64,000 bases of DNA from Rhodoferax sp. OV413 (GCF_900104385.1 NZ_FNJA01000006.1:1-64000), one strand, 5' to 3'. Shown: positions 1 to 9,135, counted from the stretch's first letter. A program made the numbers and translations. The notes: generated from the sequence alone by a model not told the origin.

Positions 1-324
1 CAACGCGGCCAAGTGCTGTGCAAGCCCAATTCGATCAAGCCACACACGCATTTCACCTCTGAAATCTACGTGCTCAGCAAAGACGAAGGCGGCCGCCACA
101 CCCCTTTCTTCAACAACTACCGTCCCCAGTTCTACTTCCGTACCACGGACGTGACCGGTGCGATCGAGTTGCCAGAAGGCAAGGAAATGGTCATGCCAGG
201 CGACAACGTGTCGATCACCGTCAAGCTGATCAACCCCATCGCCATGGAAGAAGGTCTGCGTTTCGCTATCCGTGAAGGCGGCAAGACCGTCGGCGCCGGT
301 GTGGTTGCCAAGATCATTGCTTAA
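1..324 (+). CDS. tuf: Elongation factor Tu, C-terminal part (gene runs off the left edge)
   Basis: The frame is open from base 1 and encodes the last 107 residues of EF-Tu, the GTPase that delivers aminoacyl-tRNA to the ribosome. The peptide covers domain 3, with the typical stretches [20 protein letters not shown] and a terminal GAGVVAKI. The start codon and GTPase domain lie outside the window. The stop is 18 bp before rpsJ, the usual str/S10 junction of betaproteobacteria. Identity is certain from the conserved sequence. Confidence 0.98.
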   Translation, partial: QRGQVLCKPNSIKPHTHFTSEIYVLSKDEGGRHTPFFNNYRPQFYFRTTDVTGAIELPEGKEMVMPGDNVSITVKLINPIAMEEGLRFAIREGGKTVGAGVVAKIIA

Positions 325-342
325 AACGACGTAGGAAGCACC

Positions 343-657
343 ATGTCTACCAAGCAAAAAATCCGCATCCGCCTGAAGGCGTTTGACTACAAACTCATCG
401 ACCAATCGGCCGCTGAAATTGTGGATACCGCCAAGCGCACCGGCGCGATTGTCAAAGGCCCAGTGCCTTTGCCAACCCGCATGAAGCGTTTTGACATTCT
501 GCGTTCGCCGCACGTCAACAAGACCAGCCGCGACCAGTTCGAAATCCGTACGCACCAGCGTCTGATGGACATCGTCGACCCAACGGACAAGACCGTTGAC
601 GCGTTGATGAAGCTCGATCTGCCCGCTGGCGTGGACGTCGAAATCAAGCTGCAATAA
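343..657 (+). CDS. rpsJ: Ribosomal protein S10
   Basis: 104 residues, the usual S10 length. Typical motifs are [14 protein letters not shown] at the N-terminus and GPVPLPTR in the middle. S10 is a 30S head protein that also acts as NusE in transcription antitermination. An AGGAAG ribosome-binding site precedes the ATG. It follows tuf by 18 bp but is separated from rplC by 203 bp holding a promoter, so it may be transcribed mainly with tuf rather than with the rest of the S10 block. Confidence 0.98.
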   Translation: MSTKQKIRIRLKAFDYKLIDQSAAEIVDTAKRTGAIVKGPVPLPTRMKRFDILRSPHVNKTSRDQFEIRTHQRLMDIVDPTDKTVDALMKLDLPAGVDVEIKLQ

Positions 658-667
658 GCAAAACGGT

Positions 668-700
668 GTGGTTTCCGCGCAAGCGGGAGCCACAAACCAC
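668..700 (+). other. RNA hairpin in the rpsJ-rplC gap
   Basis: A 7-bp stem GTGGTTT (668-674)/AAACCAC (694-700) encloses a second stem CCGC (675-678)/GCGG (683-686) capped by a GCAA (GNRA) tetraloop. It starts 10 bp after the rpsJ stop. No T tract follows, so it is not a normal intrinsic terminator. It could be a processing or 3'-end stabilising structure for the tuf-rpsJ message. Confidence 0.45.
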
Positions 701-719
701 CCAAGGAAATAGTCCGCAC

Positions 720-748
720 TTGCCTCAAAGCCAAGTGCGGGCTATACT
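720..748 (+). promoter_or_regulatory. Probable sigma-70 promoter for the rplC-rpsQ operon
   Basis: TTGCCT (720-725) and TATACT (743-748) are separated by exactly 17 bp and match the -35 and -10 consensus at 4/6 and 5/6 positions. Transcription would begin near 755, giving a leader of about 105 nt before rplC. Because ribosomal operons are often controlled through their leader, this leader is a candidate site for autoregulation; that role is inference. Confidence 0.6.
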
Positions 749-860
749 CCAAGGCTGCGCGGAAATTCGTTAGGGTTTTCACGCGGTTTTATTAACAGTC
801 TTTCACACACAAACCGTGTAGCCAATTGCAGTTGCACGGGTGGAAGTTACGGAGAAAACA

Positions 861-1535
861 ATGAGTCAAAGCAACTCCCTAGGGTTGCTGGGCCGCAAGG
901 TAGGCATGATGCGCCTATTCACCGATGAAGGGGACGCAGTTCCTGTCACGGTGGTAGACGTGTCTAATAACCGCGTGACCCAGATCAAAACCCAAGAGAA
1001 TGACGGTTATGTGGCCCTGCAGGTCACATTCGGTGCACGCAAAGCTTCGCGTGTAACCAAGCCGGCAGCCGGTCACCTTGCGAAAGCAGGCGTTGAAGCC
1101 GGTGAGATCATCCAAGAATTCCGCGTTACCTCGGATGCCGCAGCCCAGTACAAGCCTGGTTCTGCTGTGCCCGTGTCCGCCGTGTTTGCGGTGGGTCAAA
1201 AGGTCGACGTGCAAGGCACCACGATTGGTAAAGGCTACGCCGGTACCATCAAGCGCCACCACATGAGCTCGCAACGTGCATCGCACGGTAACAGCCGTTC
1301 ACACAACGTTCCTGGCTCCATCGGTATGGCCCAGGATCCAGGTCGTGTGTTCCCTGGCAAGCGCATGACGGGCCATCTGGGTGACGACCTCGTCACCACC
1401 CAGAACCTCGACGTGATCCGTATTGACGAAGCCCGTCAACTGCTTTTGATCCGGGGCGCAGTTCCTGGTTCCAAGGGCGGTTTTGTGACGGTGCGTCCGG
1501 CCATCAAGGCCAAAGCAGCAAAAGGAGCGAACTAA
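861..1535 (+). CDS. rplC: Ribosomal protein L3
   Basis: 224 residues. L3 seeds assembly of the 50S subunit and reaches toward the peptidyl-transferase centre; the conserved loop [20 protein letters not shown] holds the Gln that is methylated in enterobacteria. The ATG at 861 is chosen because GGAG sits 7 bp upstream and the protein then begins like other L3 proteins ([10 protein letters not shown]). An in-frame GTG at 840 would add seven residues and lacks a good binding site. The stop overlaps the rplD start by one base (TAATG), indicating translational coupling. Confidence 0.97.
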   Translation: MSQSNSLGLLGRKVGMMRLFTDEGDAVPVTVVDVSNNRVTQIKTQENDGYVALQVTFGARKASRVTKPAAGHLAKAGVEAGEIIQEFRVTSDAAAQYKPGSAVPVSAVFAVGQKVDVQGTTIGKGYAGTIKRHHMSSQRASHGNSRSHNVPGSIGMAQDPGRVFPGKRMTGHLGDDLVTTQNLDVIRIDEARQLLLIRGAVPGSKGGFVTVRPAIKAKAAKGAN

Positions 1536-2155
1536 TGCAGCTCGAACTCCTGAATGACCAAGGCCAGGCCGCATCCAAGATCGATGTGCCCGAAACCGTA
1601 TTCGGTCGTGCTTACAACGAAGACCTGGTTCACCAAGTCGTAGTCGCTTTCCAGGCCAACGCGCGTCAAGGCACCCGTGCCCAAAAAGACCGTGAGCAGG
1701 TTCGCCACTCGACCAAGAAGCCATTCAAGCAAAAGGGAACTGGCCGCGCTCGCGCCGGTATGACCTCCTCGCCCCTGTGGCGCGGCGGCGGTCGTATTTT
1801 CCCGAACATGCCTGATGAAAACTTCACGCAGAAAATCAACAAGAAGATGTACCGCGCTGGTATGGCCGCGATCCTGTCGCAGCTGGCCCGTGAAGGCCGT
1901 CTGGCTGTGGTGGACTCGTTGACTGTTGATTCGCCCAAGACCAAGCCCCTGGCGGCTAAGTTCAAGGCGATGAACCTGGCATCCGTGCTGGTCATTTCTG
2001 ACCAAATCGATGAAAACCTGTATCTGGCTTCCCGTAACCTCGTGAACATTCTGGTGGTTGAACCCCGCTACGCCGATCCGGTGTCGCTGGTGCACTACAA
2101 GAAGGTTCTGGTGACCAAGGCTGCCATGGACAAACTCCAGGAGATGTTCGCATGA
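1535..2155 (+). CDS. rplD: Ribosomal protein L4
   Basis: 206 residues, normal for bacterial L4. Contains the exit-tunnel loop signature [11 protein letters not shown] around residue 65. In E. coli, L4 also represses its own S10 operon by binding the leader RNA; whether that applies here is unknown because the leader lies after rpsJ, not before it. The start overlaps the rplC stop by one base and the end overlaps rplW by four. Confidence 0.98.
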   Translation: MQLELLNDQGQAASKIDVPETVFGRAYNEDLVHQVVVAFQANARQGTRAQKDREQVRHSTKKPFKQKGTGRARAGMTSSPLWRGGGRIFPNMPDENFTQKINKKMYRAGMAAILSQLAREGRLAVVDSLTVDSPKTKPLAAKFKAMNLASVLVISDQIDENLYLASRNLVNILVVEPRYADPVSLVHYKKVLVTKAAMDKLQEMFA

Positions 2156-2481
2156 GCCGCATGAACTTGACCAACCGTCAATTTGACGAAGGCCGTCTGA
2201 TGCAAGTGCTGATCGCTCCCATCGTGTCTGAAAAGGCAACCATGGTGGCTGAGAAGTCCAATGCAGTGACGTTCAAGGTACTCCAGGACGCGACCAAGCA
2301 CGAGATCATGGCTGCTGTGCAGCTGATGTTCAAGGTGGAAGTCAAAGGCGTTTCTGTGGTCAACACCAAAGGCAAAACCAAGCGTTTTGGCAAATCCATC
2401 GGTCGTCGCGACAACGTGCGCAAGGCCTATGTGACGCTGAAGCCAGGTCAAGAGCTGAACCTGACCGGGGAGGCCGCGTAA
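2152..2481 (+). CDS. rplW: Ribosomal protein L23
   Basis: 109 residues. L23 lies at the polypeptide exit and is the docking site for trigger factor and SRP. Typical motif [11 protein letters not shown] near residue 20 and GKTKRFGK around residue 73. ATG 2152 overlaps the rplD stop (ATGA); a second in-frame ATG at 2161 would shorten it by three residues. Confidence 0.97.
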   Translation: MSRMNLTNRQFDEGRLMQVLIAPIVSEKATMVAEKSNAVTFKVLQDATKHEIMAAVQLMFKVEVKGVSVVNTKGKTKRFGKSIGRRDNVRKAYVTLKPGQELNLTGEAA

Positions 2482-2483
2482 TC

Positions 2484-3308
2484 ATGGCTGTCATTAAAAT
2501 GAAACCCACTTCGCCAGGCCAACGCGGCATGGTGAAGATTTCGCGTGACCACCTGTACAAGGGTGCTCCTCACGCGGCGCTGTTGGAACCCCAGTTCCAA
2601 AAAGCGGGCCGTAACAACAATGGTCATATCACCACCCGCCACCGTGGCGGCGGTCATAAGCACCATTACCGCGTTGTGGACTTTGTTCGCAACAAGGATG
2701 GCATTCCTGCAAAGGTCGAGCGTATTGAATACGATCCAAACCGTACGGCCCACATCGCTCTGGTGTGCTATGCCGACGGCGAGCGTCGTTACATCATTGC
2801 TCCCCGTGGTCTGGAAGCCGGTGCAACCCTGCTGAGCGGTGCTGAAGCCCCGATCCGCGCTGGTAACACCTTGCCTATACGCAACATTCCTGTCGGTTCG
2901 ACCATCCACTGCATCGAGCTCAAGCCCGGTGCTGGTGCACAGATCGCCCGTTCGGCTGGTACCTCCGCGACGCTGCTGGCGCGCGAAGGCACCTACGCCC
3001 AGGTGCGTATGCGTTCGGGTGAAGTTCGCAAGATCCATATCGAATGCCGCGCCACCATTGGTGAAGTCGCCAACGAAGAACACAGCCTGCGCCGTTTGGG
3101 CAAGGCCGGTGTCAAGCGTTGGATGGGTATCCGCCCAACCGTTCGCGGTGTGGTGATGAACCCTGTGGATCACCCACACGGCGGTGGTGAAGGTAAGACC
3201 GGCGAAGGCCGTCATCCAGTCGATCCTTGGGGCAATCTGACCAAGGGTTACCGTACCCGTAACAACAAGCGCACCCAAGTGATGGTGGTGTCGCGTCGCA
3301 AGAAGTAA
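2484..3308 (+). CDS. rplB: Ribosomal protein L2
   Basis: 274 residues, the family norm. L2 helps join the subunits and shapes the peptidyl-transferase centre. The strictly conserved [13 protein letters not shown], whose His has been implicated in peptidyl transfer, is present near residue 225. The gene begins two bases after rplW and sits inside the tightly packed ribosomal operon. Confidence 0.98.
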   Translation: MAVIKMKPTSPGQRGMVKISRDHLYKGAPHAALLEPQFQKAGRNNNGHITTRHRGGGHKHHYRVVDFVRNKDGIPAKVERIEYDPNRTAHIALVCYADGERRYIIAPRGLEAGATLLSGAEAPIRAGNTLPIRNIPVGSTIHCIELKPGAGAQIARSAGTSATLLAREGTYAQVRMRSGEVRKIHIECRATIGEVANEEHSLRRLGKAGVKRWMGIRPTVRGVVMNPVDHPHGGGEGKTGEGRHPVDPWGNLTKGYRTRNNKRTQVMVVSRRKK

Positions 3309-3319
3309 GGGGTAGCTAG

Positions 3320-3598
3320 ATGACTCGCTCACTCAAAAAAGGTCCATTCGTAGACCACCACTTGATTGCCAAGGCTGAAAAGGCCGTGGCAACCAAGGAC
3401 AAAAAGCCAATTAAGACCTGGTCGCGTCGTTCCATGATCTTGCCCGATTTCATCGGCCTGACCATTGCTGTGCATAACGGCAAACAGCACGTCCCTGTCT
3501 ATATTACCGACCAAATGGTGGGCCACAAGTTGGGAGAGTTCGCACTCACCCGTACTTTCAAGGGTCACCCTGCCGACAAAAAAGTCGTGCGGAAATAA
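3320..3598 (+). CDS. rpsS: Ribosomal protein S19
   Basis: 92 residues; starts [15 protein letters not shown] and carries [19 protein letters not shown], both diagnostic of S19, a 30S head protein that forms a complex with S13 and contacts the A-site region. Gaps of 11 and 9 bp to its neighbours fit one operon. Confidence 0.98.
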   Translation: MTRSLKKGPFVDHHLIAKAEKAVATKDKKPIKTWSRRSMILPDFIGLTIAVHNGKQHVPVYITDQMVGHKLGEFALTRTFKGHPADKKVVRK

Positions 3599-3607
3599 GG
3601 AAAGACC

Positions 3608-3937
3608 ATGGAAACACGTGCAGTCCTTCGTGGCGTGCGTTTGTCAGTAGACAAAGGCCGTCTGGTCGCAGATTTGATCCGCGGCAAAAAGGTAGACCAA
3701 GCTCTGAACGTTCTTGAATTCACGCAGAAAAAAGCTGCTGTGATCATCAAGAAGGTGCTGGAGTCGGCTATCGCCAACGCTGAGCACAATGACGGTGCCG
3801 ATATCGACGAGTTGAAGGTTAAAACCATCTACGTCGAACAAGGTGCGACGCTCAAGCGCTTCACGGCCCGTGCAAAAGGCCGTGGTAACCGTATCAGCAA
3901 GCCCACGTGCCATGTGTACGTGACGGTCGGCAACTAA
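3608..3937 (+). CDS. rplV: Ribosomal protein L22
   Basis: 109 residues, usual length. L22 binds all 23S domains and its C-terminal beta-hairpin lines the exit tunnel; the hairpin region [18 protein letters not shown] is present, a place where macrolide-resistance mutations arise in other bacteria. An AAGGAAA site precedes the ATG. Confidence 0.98.
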   Translation: METRAVLRGVRLSVDKGRLVADLIRGKKVDQALNVLEFTQKKAAVIIKKVLESAIANAEHNDGADIDELKVKTIYVEQGATLKRFTARAKGRGNRISKPTCHVYVTVGN

Positions 3938-3951
3938 GAGGTTCGGAAGAT

Positions 3952-4854
3952 ATGGGACAAAAAATCCACCCTACCGGCTTTCGTTTGTCGGTCAGCCGTA
4001 ACTGGTCCAGCCGTTGGTACGCAAGCAACAACGACTTCGCCGGCATGCTGGCCGAAGACATCAAGGTACGTGAGTACCTGAAAGCCAAGCTGAAAAACGC
4101 TTCGGTTTCGCGCATTCTGATCGAGCGTCCTGCCAAGAACGCCCGCATCACGATTTTCTCGGCTCGTCCGGGCGTCGTGATCGGCAAGAAAGGCGAAGAC
4201 ATCGAGAACCTCAAGCGTGACCTGGCCAAGCAATTGGGCGTGCCCGTCGCAGTCAACATCGAAGAAGTGCGCAAGCCTGAAATCGATGCCAAGCTGATTG
4301 CCGACAGCATCACCCAGCAGCTGGAAAAGCGCATCATGTTCCGCCGTGCGATGAAGCGCGCCATGCAAAACGCCATGCGTCTGGGTGCCCTGGGCATCAA
4401 GATCATGTCGTCTGGCCGTCTGAATGGCATTGAAATCGCTCGTTGCGAGTGGTACCGCGAAGGTCGCGTGCCACTGCACACCTTGCGTGCGGACATCGAC
4501 TACGGCACCTCTGAAGCCAAAACCACTTACGGCATTATTGGCGTGAAGGTTTGGGTCTACAAGGGTGACCACCTGGGTCGCAATGATGCCCCCGCCGCGC
4601 AAGAGCCGCGCAGCGAAGAAGAACGTCGTCCCCGTGGACCCCGTCGCGATGACCGCGGTGGCCGTCCCGGTGGCAATGACCGTCCTCCAGCACGTGCTCC
4701 CCGCCGCCCTGTAGGTGCCAATGCGGCTCCTGCAGACGGTAGCGACAAGCCTGTTGAAGCCACAGGTGCAGCTGCACCGAAATCTACCGTTCAGCGCGTC
4801 CGTAAAGTAGCCGCGCCTGCTGCACCTGCTGCAGCTGACGGTAAAGGAGAATAA
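3952..4854 (+). CDS. rpsC: Ribosomal protein S3 with a long Ala/Pro/Arg-rich tail
   Basis: 300 residues, longer than the 233 of E. coli. Starts [14 protein letters not shown]; the ATG at 3952 is taken because an in-frame upstream start at 3907 would overlap rplV. The KH domain carries the GxxG loop in [11 protein letters not shown] (about residue 80). From about residue 213 the chain becomes a low-complexity tail rich in Arg, Gly, Pro and Ala, a feature of betaproteobacterial S3. S3 forms part of the mRNA entry channel and ribosomal helicase. Confidence 0.97.
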   Translation: MGQKIHPTGFRLSVSRNWSSRWYASNNDFAGMLAEDIKVREYLKAKLKNASVSRILIERPAKNARITIFSARPGVVIGKKGEDIENLKRDLAKQLGVPVAVNIEEVRKPEIDAKLIADSITQQLEKRIMFRRAMKRAMQNAMRLGALGIKIMSSGRLNGIEIARCEWYREGRVPLHTLRADIDYGTSEAKTTYGIIGVKVWVYKGDHLGRNDAPAAQEPRSEEERRPRGPRRDDRGGRPGGNDRPPARAPRRPVGANAAPADGSDKPVEATGAAAPKSTVQRVRKVAAPAAPAAADGKGE

Positions 4855-4856
4855 AC

Positions 4857-5273
4857 ATGTTGCAACCCGCGCGTCGCAAGTACCGCAAAGAGCAAAAAGG
4901 CCGTAACACCGGCATCGCAACCCGGGGTAGCTCGGTTGCGTTCGGTGATTTCGGTCTGAAGTGCACTGACCGTGGCCGTCTGACGGCCCGCCAGATTGAA
5001 GCCGCACGCCGTGCGATTTCCCGTCACGTGAAGCGTGGCGGCCGTATCTGGATCCGCGTGTTCCCTGACAAGCCAATTTCCCAAAAGCCTGCTGAAGTGC
5101 GTATGGGTAACGGTAAGGGTAACCCTGAGTATTACGTGGCTGAAATTCAGCCGGGTAAGATCGTTTTTGAAATCGTCGGCGTTCCTGAAGAACTGGCCCG
5201 TGAAGCGTTCCGTTTGGCTGCTGCCAAACTGCCTTTGCGTACCACCTTCGTTGCCCGCATGATTGGCCAGTAA
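4857..5273 (+). CDS. rplP: Ribosomal protein L16
   Basis: 138 residues, normal length. Starts [16 protein letters not shown] and has the conserved [21 protein letters not shown]16 positions A- and P-site tRNAs on the 50S subunit. It begins two bases after the rpsC stop, with GGAG upstream inside the end of rpsC. Confidence 0.98.
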   Translation: MLQPARRKYRKEQKGRNTGIATRGSSVAFGDFGLKCTDRGRLTARQIEAARRAISRHVKRGGRIWIRVFPDKPISQKPAEVRMGNGKGNPEYYVAEIQPGKIVFEIVGVPEELAREAFRLAAAKLPLRTTFVARMIGQ

Positions 5274-5286
5274 GCAGGAGACTGAT

Positions 5287-5496
5287 ATGACCAAATCTAC
5301 TGAACTGCGCACCAAAGACGTTGCCGGCCTGAAGGACGAAGTGAAAGCGCTGCAACGCGCCCATTTCGGCCTGCGTATGCAAAAAGCCACGCAACAACTC
5401 ACCAACACAGCCACGATCCGCACCGCGCGTCGTGACATTGCCCGCGCCAAGACCATTCTTGTCGAGAAGCAAGCCGCTGACAAAACCGCTAAGTAA
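5287..5496 (+). CDS. rpmC: Ribosomal protein L29
   Basis: 69 residues. The ATG at 5287 is preceded by CAGGAG; an upstream in-frame start at 5263 would overlap rplP and is not needed. The helical hairpin [20 protein letters not shown] is typical. L29 lies beside L23 at the exit site. Confidence 0.95.
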   Translation: MTKSTELRTKDVAGLKDEVKALQRAHFGLRMQKATQQLTNTATIRTARRDIARAKTILVEKQAADKTAK

Positions 5497-5507
5497 GGAG
5501 CGAAAAC

Positions 5508-5777
5508 ATGACGGAAGCTAAAACATCCCTCAAGCGCACCTTGATTGGCAAGGTGGTCAGCGACAAACGAGCAAAGACTGTGACCGTGCTGATCGAGCGC
5601 CGTGTGAAGCACGAGCTCTACGGCAAGATCGTTGGTAAGTCGAGCAAGTACCACGCCCATGATGAAAAGGGTGAGTTCAAGCTGGGCGACACCATTGAGA
5701 TCACGGAAAGCCGTCCGATCTCGAAGACCAAGAACTGGGTTGCTACCCGCTTGGTGCAAAAGGCTATTGCAGTCTAA
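5508..5777 (+). CDS. rpsQ: Ribosomal protein S17
   Basis: 89 residues. Contains the family stretch [20 protein letters not shown] and binds 16S rRNA early in 30S assembly. It is the last gene of the block here: in many bacteria rplN and the spc operon follow directly, but this gene is closed by terminators and an unrelated peroxiredoxin gene comes next. Confidence 0.98.
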   Translation: MTEAKTSLKRTLIGKVVSDKRAKTVTVLIERRVKHELYGKIVGKSSKYHAHDEKGEFKLGDTIEITESRPISKTKNWVATRLVQKAIAV

Positions 5778-5792
5778 AGCTGCAAACTAGTT

Positions 5793-5826
5793 AAAAAACG
5801 GCTCACAATGTGGGCCGTTTTTGTTT
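5793..5826 (+). terminator. Intrinsic terminator of the ribosomal operon
   Basis: The arms AAAAACGGC and GCCGTTTTT, with a short inner CAC/GTG pairing, form a hairpin followed by T-rich sequence (GTTTTTGTTT). It begins 16 bp after the rpsQ stop. Confidence 0.85.
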
Positions 5827-5857
5827 ATGGGGCTGGCACAGCCCCATTTTTCTTTTT
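5827..5857 (+). terminator. Second intrinsic terminator, directly upstream of the peroxiredoxin gene
   Basis: A perfect 9-bp stem ATGGGGCTG (5827-5835)/CAGCCCCAT (5839-5847) with a GCA loop is followed by TTTTCTTTTT. It immediately adjoins the first terminator and ends about 4 bp before the ribosome-binding site of the next gene. It could be a back-up terminator or an attenuator in the peroxiredoxin leader. Confidence 0.75.
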
Positions 5858-5873
5858 ACTCCAGGAGCACACC

Positions 5874-6383
5874 ATGATCAAAGTTGGCGACACCCTTCCA
5901 TCCACCACCCTGTTCGAGTATTCCGAAGTCGAAGGCGAAGGCTGCAGCATCGGCCCGAACGCCGTCGACGTGGCCAAGGCCACCGCAGGCAAGACGATTG
6001 CGCTGTTCGCCCTGCCTGGCGCGTTCACGCCCACCTGCTCTGCCCAGCACGTGCCCGGCTATGTGGCCAACGCAGAGGCTTTCAAAGCCGCCGGCGTAGA
6101 CGAAATCTGGTGCCTCAGCGTGAACGACGCCTTTGTGATGGGCGCCTGGGCGCGCGACCAGAAGACTGCAGGCAAGGTCCGTATGCTGGGCGACGGCAGC
6201 GCCGACTTCGCCAAGGCCACCGGCCTGACGCTGGACCTGACGGCCAAAGGCCTGGGCCTGCGCAGCAACCGCTATTCGATGCTGGTGAAGAATGGCGTGG
6301 TCGCCAGCCTGAACATCGAAGGTCCGGGCAAGTTTGAAGTCAGCGACGCAGCCACCCTGTTGGCCCAAGCCAAGACCGCATAA
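5874..6383 (+). CDS. Prx5-type peroxiredoxin
   Basis: 169 residues. A thiol peroxidase that reduces hydrogen peroxide and organic peroxides. The active-site motif PGAFTPTCS carries the peroxidatic Cys near residue 49; the glutaredoxin domain found fused in some homologues is absent. The ATG at 5874 follows CAGGAG; longer in-frame extensions would run through the terminator. There is no clear room for a promoter between the second terminator and the gene, so its promoter must lie within or before the terminators. Convergent with the LysR gene. Confidence 0.9.
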   Translation: MIKVGDTLPSTTLFEYSEVEGEGCSIGPNAVDVAKATAGKTIALFALPGAFTPTCSAQHVPGYVANAEAFKAAGVDEIWCLSVNDAFVMGAWARDQKTAGKVRMLGDGSADFAKATGLTLDLTAKGLGLRSNRYSMLVKNGVVASLNIEGPGKFEVSDAATLLAQAKTA

Positions 6384-6388
6384 GCTAC

Positions 6389-6448
6389 TTGCTATCAATA
6401 AAAGAGCTGCTGACGCAGGTAGTACCTGCGCCAGCAGCTCTTTTTTTT
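6389..6448 (+). repeat. Dispersed palindromic repeat (copy 1), acting as bidirectional terminator
   Basis: Begins with the family motif TTGCTATC, then a long hairpin: GAGCTGCTG (6404-6412) and CGCAGG pair with CCTGCG and CAGCAGCTC (6432-6440), with one A/C mismatch, followed by eight T residues. On the other strand the stem is followed by TTTTATT. It lies between two convergent genes and so probably terminates both. Confidence 0.8.
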
Positions 6449-6461
6449 AAAAAGTTCAGTG

Positions 6462-7334
6462 TCAGACGACGGCTTTCTTCAGCCAATCGGCAAAGGCTGC
6501 GCATTCCCAGCGGTCCATGGCGCCGGTGTTCCAGCACAGGTAATGCGCATGCGGGCTGGGCACGCTGCGGGCATACAAGCGCACCAGCGCACCGTTGTCC
6601 AGCCAGGGCGCACCCAGGCGTAGCCGGACCAGGGCGATGCCCATGCCGGCCGCCGCGGCATCGCACATCAGGCCGATGTCGTTGAACTGCGAGCCATCGG
6701 CGGGTTCGGGCCAGTCGAGTTGGTGGGCCGCGAACCAGGTGCGCCAAGGCTCCAGCGGTGAGCGCAGCAGGCGCGCGCCTTCCAGGTCGTCCACCGCGTC
6801 GAACGGGCCGTGCTCGCGCACAAAAGCCGGCGAGGCCAGCGGCGTAACCTCGTCACGGGTCAGGCAGACGTGTTCCACATCCGCATAGCGCCCGGTGCCG
6901 AAGCGCACTATCAGGTCGGCATCTTCGGCCACCACGTCGAGCAAGGGAATCGACACCTGCAGGGTCAGGTCGATCTCGGGATAGGCCTCGGTGAACTGGC
7001 GCAGCCGCGGGATCAGGATGGCCCGGGCAAAGGTCGGCGTGACCGCCAGCCGCAGCTTGCGCTTGCCGGGGGCCGACTGGGTGCTGGGGAAGCGCTCCAG
7101 AATCGCCAGCCCCTCGCGCACGTGGGCCAGGTACTCGCTGCCTTCGGTGGTCAGTGAAAAGTCGGCCCGCCCAAACAGCTTGGTGCCCAGGATCTGCTCC
7201 AGCTGCTTGACCCGGTGGCTGACCGCGCTGGAGGTAACGCACAGCTCGTCGGCCGCCTGGGTCACGCTGCGCAAACGGGCCAAAGCTTCGAAGGTCAGCA
7301 GGCACTGGATTGGGGGTATACGCGTAGCACTCAT
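6462..7334 (-). CDS. LysR-family transcriptional regulator (GcvA-like)
   Basis: 290 residues, standard for LysR proteins. The N-terminal winged helix-turn-helix (about residues 8-65) reads LLTFEALARLRSVTQAADEL and SSAVSHRVKQLEQILG; the rest is a periplasmic-binding-protein-like effector domain. The sequence resembles the GcvA group. The ATG at 7334 is chosen because the domain starts there; a longer frame to 7565 has no homologous extra sequence. It is divergent from psd (70 bp between starts), so it may control itself and psd; the target is not known. Confidence 0.85.
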   Translation of the reverse strand: MSATRIPPIQCLLTFEALARLRSVTQAADELCVTSSAVSHRVKQLEQILGTKLFGRADFSLTTEGSEYLAHVREGLAILERFPSTQSAPGKRKLRLAVTPTFARAILIPRLRQFTEAYPEIDLTLQVSIPLLDVVAEDADLIVRFGTGRYADVEHVCLTRDEVTPLASPAFVREHGPFDAVDDLEGARLLRSPLEPWRTWFAAHQLDWPEPADGSQFNDIGLMCDAAAAGMGIALVRLRLGAPWLDNGALVRLYARSVPSPHAHYLCWNTGAMDRWECAAFADWLKKAVV

Positions 7335-7404
7335 GCCGGCATTGTCCCTCTTACGCCAGGGGGTGCTCGCTACAATGGCCCCCTTTTTGCCTAGGGGATT
7401 GCGC

Positions 7405-8247
7405 GTGTCTGACCGTTTCAAAGTGTGGCTGCAGTACCTGCTGCCCAAGCACGCCATCACCGCTTTTGGCTGGCATGTCGCCACGGCACGCGCCGGCAGC
7501 ATCACCACCGGCATCATCCGCTGGTTCGTAGCCAAGTACGGGGTGAACATGGCCGAGGCGGCCAATCCAGATATCAGCAGCTACGCCAGCTTCAACGAGT
7601 TCTTCACCCGCGCCTTGAAGCCCGGCGCCCGTCCACTGGCCAAGGCCGATCTGGTGTGCCCGGTGGACGGCGCGATCAGCCAGTTTGGCCGTATCGAGCG
7701 CGACCAGATCTTCCAGGCCAAGGGCCATACTTTTTCGACCACCGCGCTGGTGGGCGGCGACGCTGCCCTGGGTGCGCTGTTCGAGAACGGCCACTTTGCC
7801 AATATCTACCTGAGCCCCAAGGACTACCACCGCATCCACATGCCCTGCGATGGGCGCCTGACGCGCATGACCTACGTGCCGGGTGAGCTGTTCTCGGTGA
7901 ACCCGGTGACGGCGCAGGGCGTGCCCGGCCTGTTCGCGCGCAACGAGCGGGTGGTCTGTGTGTTTGATTCGGCGCGTGGGCCATTCGTGCTGGTGCTGGT
8001 GGGCGCTGCCATCGTCGGCAGCATGGCCACCGTCTGGCAGGGTGTGATCAATCCGCCACGCGGCCCGGTGCGCGAATGGCGCTATGACGACCAGCAGGTG
8101 GTGTTGAAGCAGGGCGACGAGATGGGCCGTTTCCTGCTCGGTTCCACCGTGGTGATGCTGTTCCCCCAAGGCCCGCTGAGCTTCAACACCGCCTGGGCAC
8201 CAGCAGCTAGCGTGCGCCTAGGTGAAGTGATGGCCAACGCTATTTGA
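7405..8247 (+). CDS. psd: Phosphatidylserine decarboxylase (proenzyme)
   Basis: 280 residues. Converts phosphatidylserine to phosphatidylethanolamine at the inner membrane. The self-cleavage motif LGST is at about residue 245 (GRFLLGSTVVMLF); cleavage before the Ser makes the pyruvoyl cofactor. The PSD-signature region HIHMPCDG is also present (YHRIHMPCDGRL). The GTG at 7405 is favoured by AGGGGA seven bases upstream; an ATG at 7375 would add ten residues. The last 8 bp overlap the convergent purU gene. A second, divergent Psd-like gene lies at 14.2-15.1 kb. Confidence 0.93.
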   Translation: MSDRFKVWLQYLLPKHAITAFGWHVATARAGSITTGIIRWFVAKYGVNMAEAANPDISSYASFNEFFTRALKPGARPLAKADLVCPVDGAISQFGRIERDQIFQAKGHTFSTTALVGGDAALGALFENGHFANIYLSPKDYHRIHMPCDGRLTRMTYVPGELFSVNPVTAQGVPGLFARNERVVCVFDSARGPFVLVLVGAAIVGSMATVWQGVINPPRGPVREWRYDDQQVVLKQGDEMGRFLLGSTVVMLFPQGPLSFNTAWAPAASVRLGEVMANAI

Positions 8248-9100
8248 AAATCACCGTTTTGTGGCCGTTCAGCAGCACGCGGTGCTCGCTGTGCCACTTG
8301 ACGGCGCGGGCCAGCACCTGGCTCTCGGTATCGCGGCCCTGGGCGGTGAAATGCTCGACGGTGCGACTGTGGTCTACGCGGGCTACGTCCTGTTCGATGA
8401 TCGGGCCTTCGTCCAGGTCCGCCGTCACATAGTGGGCGGTGGCGCCGATCAGCTTCACACCCCGGTCATGCGCCTGGTAGTAGGGCTTGGCGCCCTTGAA
8501 GCTGGGCAGAAAGCTGTGGTGGATGTTGATGGCACGGCCGGATAGCTTGCGGCACAGGTCGTCGCTGAGGATCTGCATGTAGCGCGCCAGCACCACCAGC
8601 TCGGCACCTTCGCTTTCAATCACCTCGTAGGCGCGGGCCTCGGCCTGGGCCTTGGTGGCGGCAGTCACCGGGATATGGTGGAACGGCACGTTGTAGCTGG
8701 CCGCCAGCTGGTAGAAGTCGCGGTGGTTGCTGACAATGGCGCGGATGTCCAGCGGCAGCAAGCCGCTCTTCCAGCGGAACAGCAGGTCGTTCAGGCAATG
8801 GCCTTCCTTGCTGACCATCAGCACGGTGCGCACCGGCTCCGAGGTCTCGTGCAGGCTCCAGCGCATGGCAAAGCCTTCGGCGAAGCTGCCCAGCTGGCTG
8901 CGCAAGTCGGCAGCGCTGACGGCGCCGCAGGCGAACTGCACGCGCATGAAGAACAGGCCGGTGTCGTGGTCGTTGTACTGCGCGGCTTCTTCGATGTTGC
9001 TGCCGCGTTCCAGCAGAAAGCCGGAGACGGCATGCACGATGCCCTGGCGGTCGGGGCAGGACAGGGTGAGGATGTAGGCGTGGTTGTGGGTTGGGGTCAT
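8240..9100 (-). CDS. purU: Formyltetrahydrofolate deformylase
   Basis: 286 residues, close to E. coli PurU. Hydrolyses 10-formyl-THF to THF and formate, balancing one-carbon pools. An N-terminal ACT domain (LTLSCPDRQGIVHAVSGFL) is followed by the formyltransferase domain with the catalytic region INIHHSFLPSFKGAKPY and LDEGPIIEQDV. The start at 9100 (MTPTHNH) begins the ACT domain; earlier starts run into unrelated sequence. Its stop overlaps the end of psd on the other strand. Confidence 0.95.
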   Translation of the reverse strand: MTPTHNHAYILTLSCPDRQGIVHAVSGFLLERGSNIEEAAQYNDHDTGLFFMRVQFACGAVSAADLRSQLGSFAEGFAMRWSLHETSEPVRTVLMVSKEGHCLNDLLFRWKSGLLPLDIRAIVSNHRDFYQLAASYNVPFHHIPVTAATKAQAEARAYEVIESEGAELVVLARYMQILSDDLCRKLSGRAINIHHSFLPSFKGAKPYYQAHDRGVKLIGATAHYVTADLDEGPIIEQDVARVDHSRTVEHFTAQGRDTESQVLARAVKWHSEHRVLLNGHKTVIFK

Positions 9101-9135
9101 ACAGGCTGGATTGTCGCCGAGCTTGCGGCTGCGGG

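Noticed and set aside
3934-5759. Long antisense open frames across rpsC-rpsQ.
   Set aside because: They are typical shadows of GC-biased coding sequence, with no recognisable protein or ribosome-binding site.
6991-7404. An N-terminal extension of psd of about 138 residues.
   Set aside because: It runs antisense through the LysR gene; GTG 7405 has a proper ribosome-binding site and family-like N-terminus.
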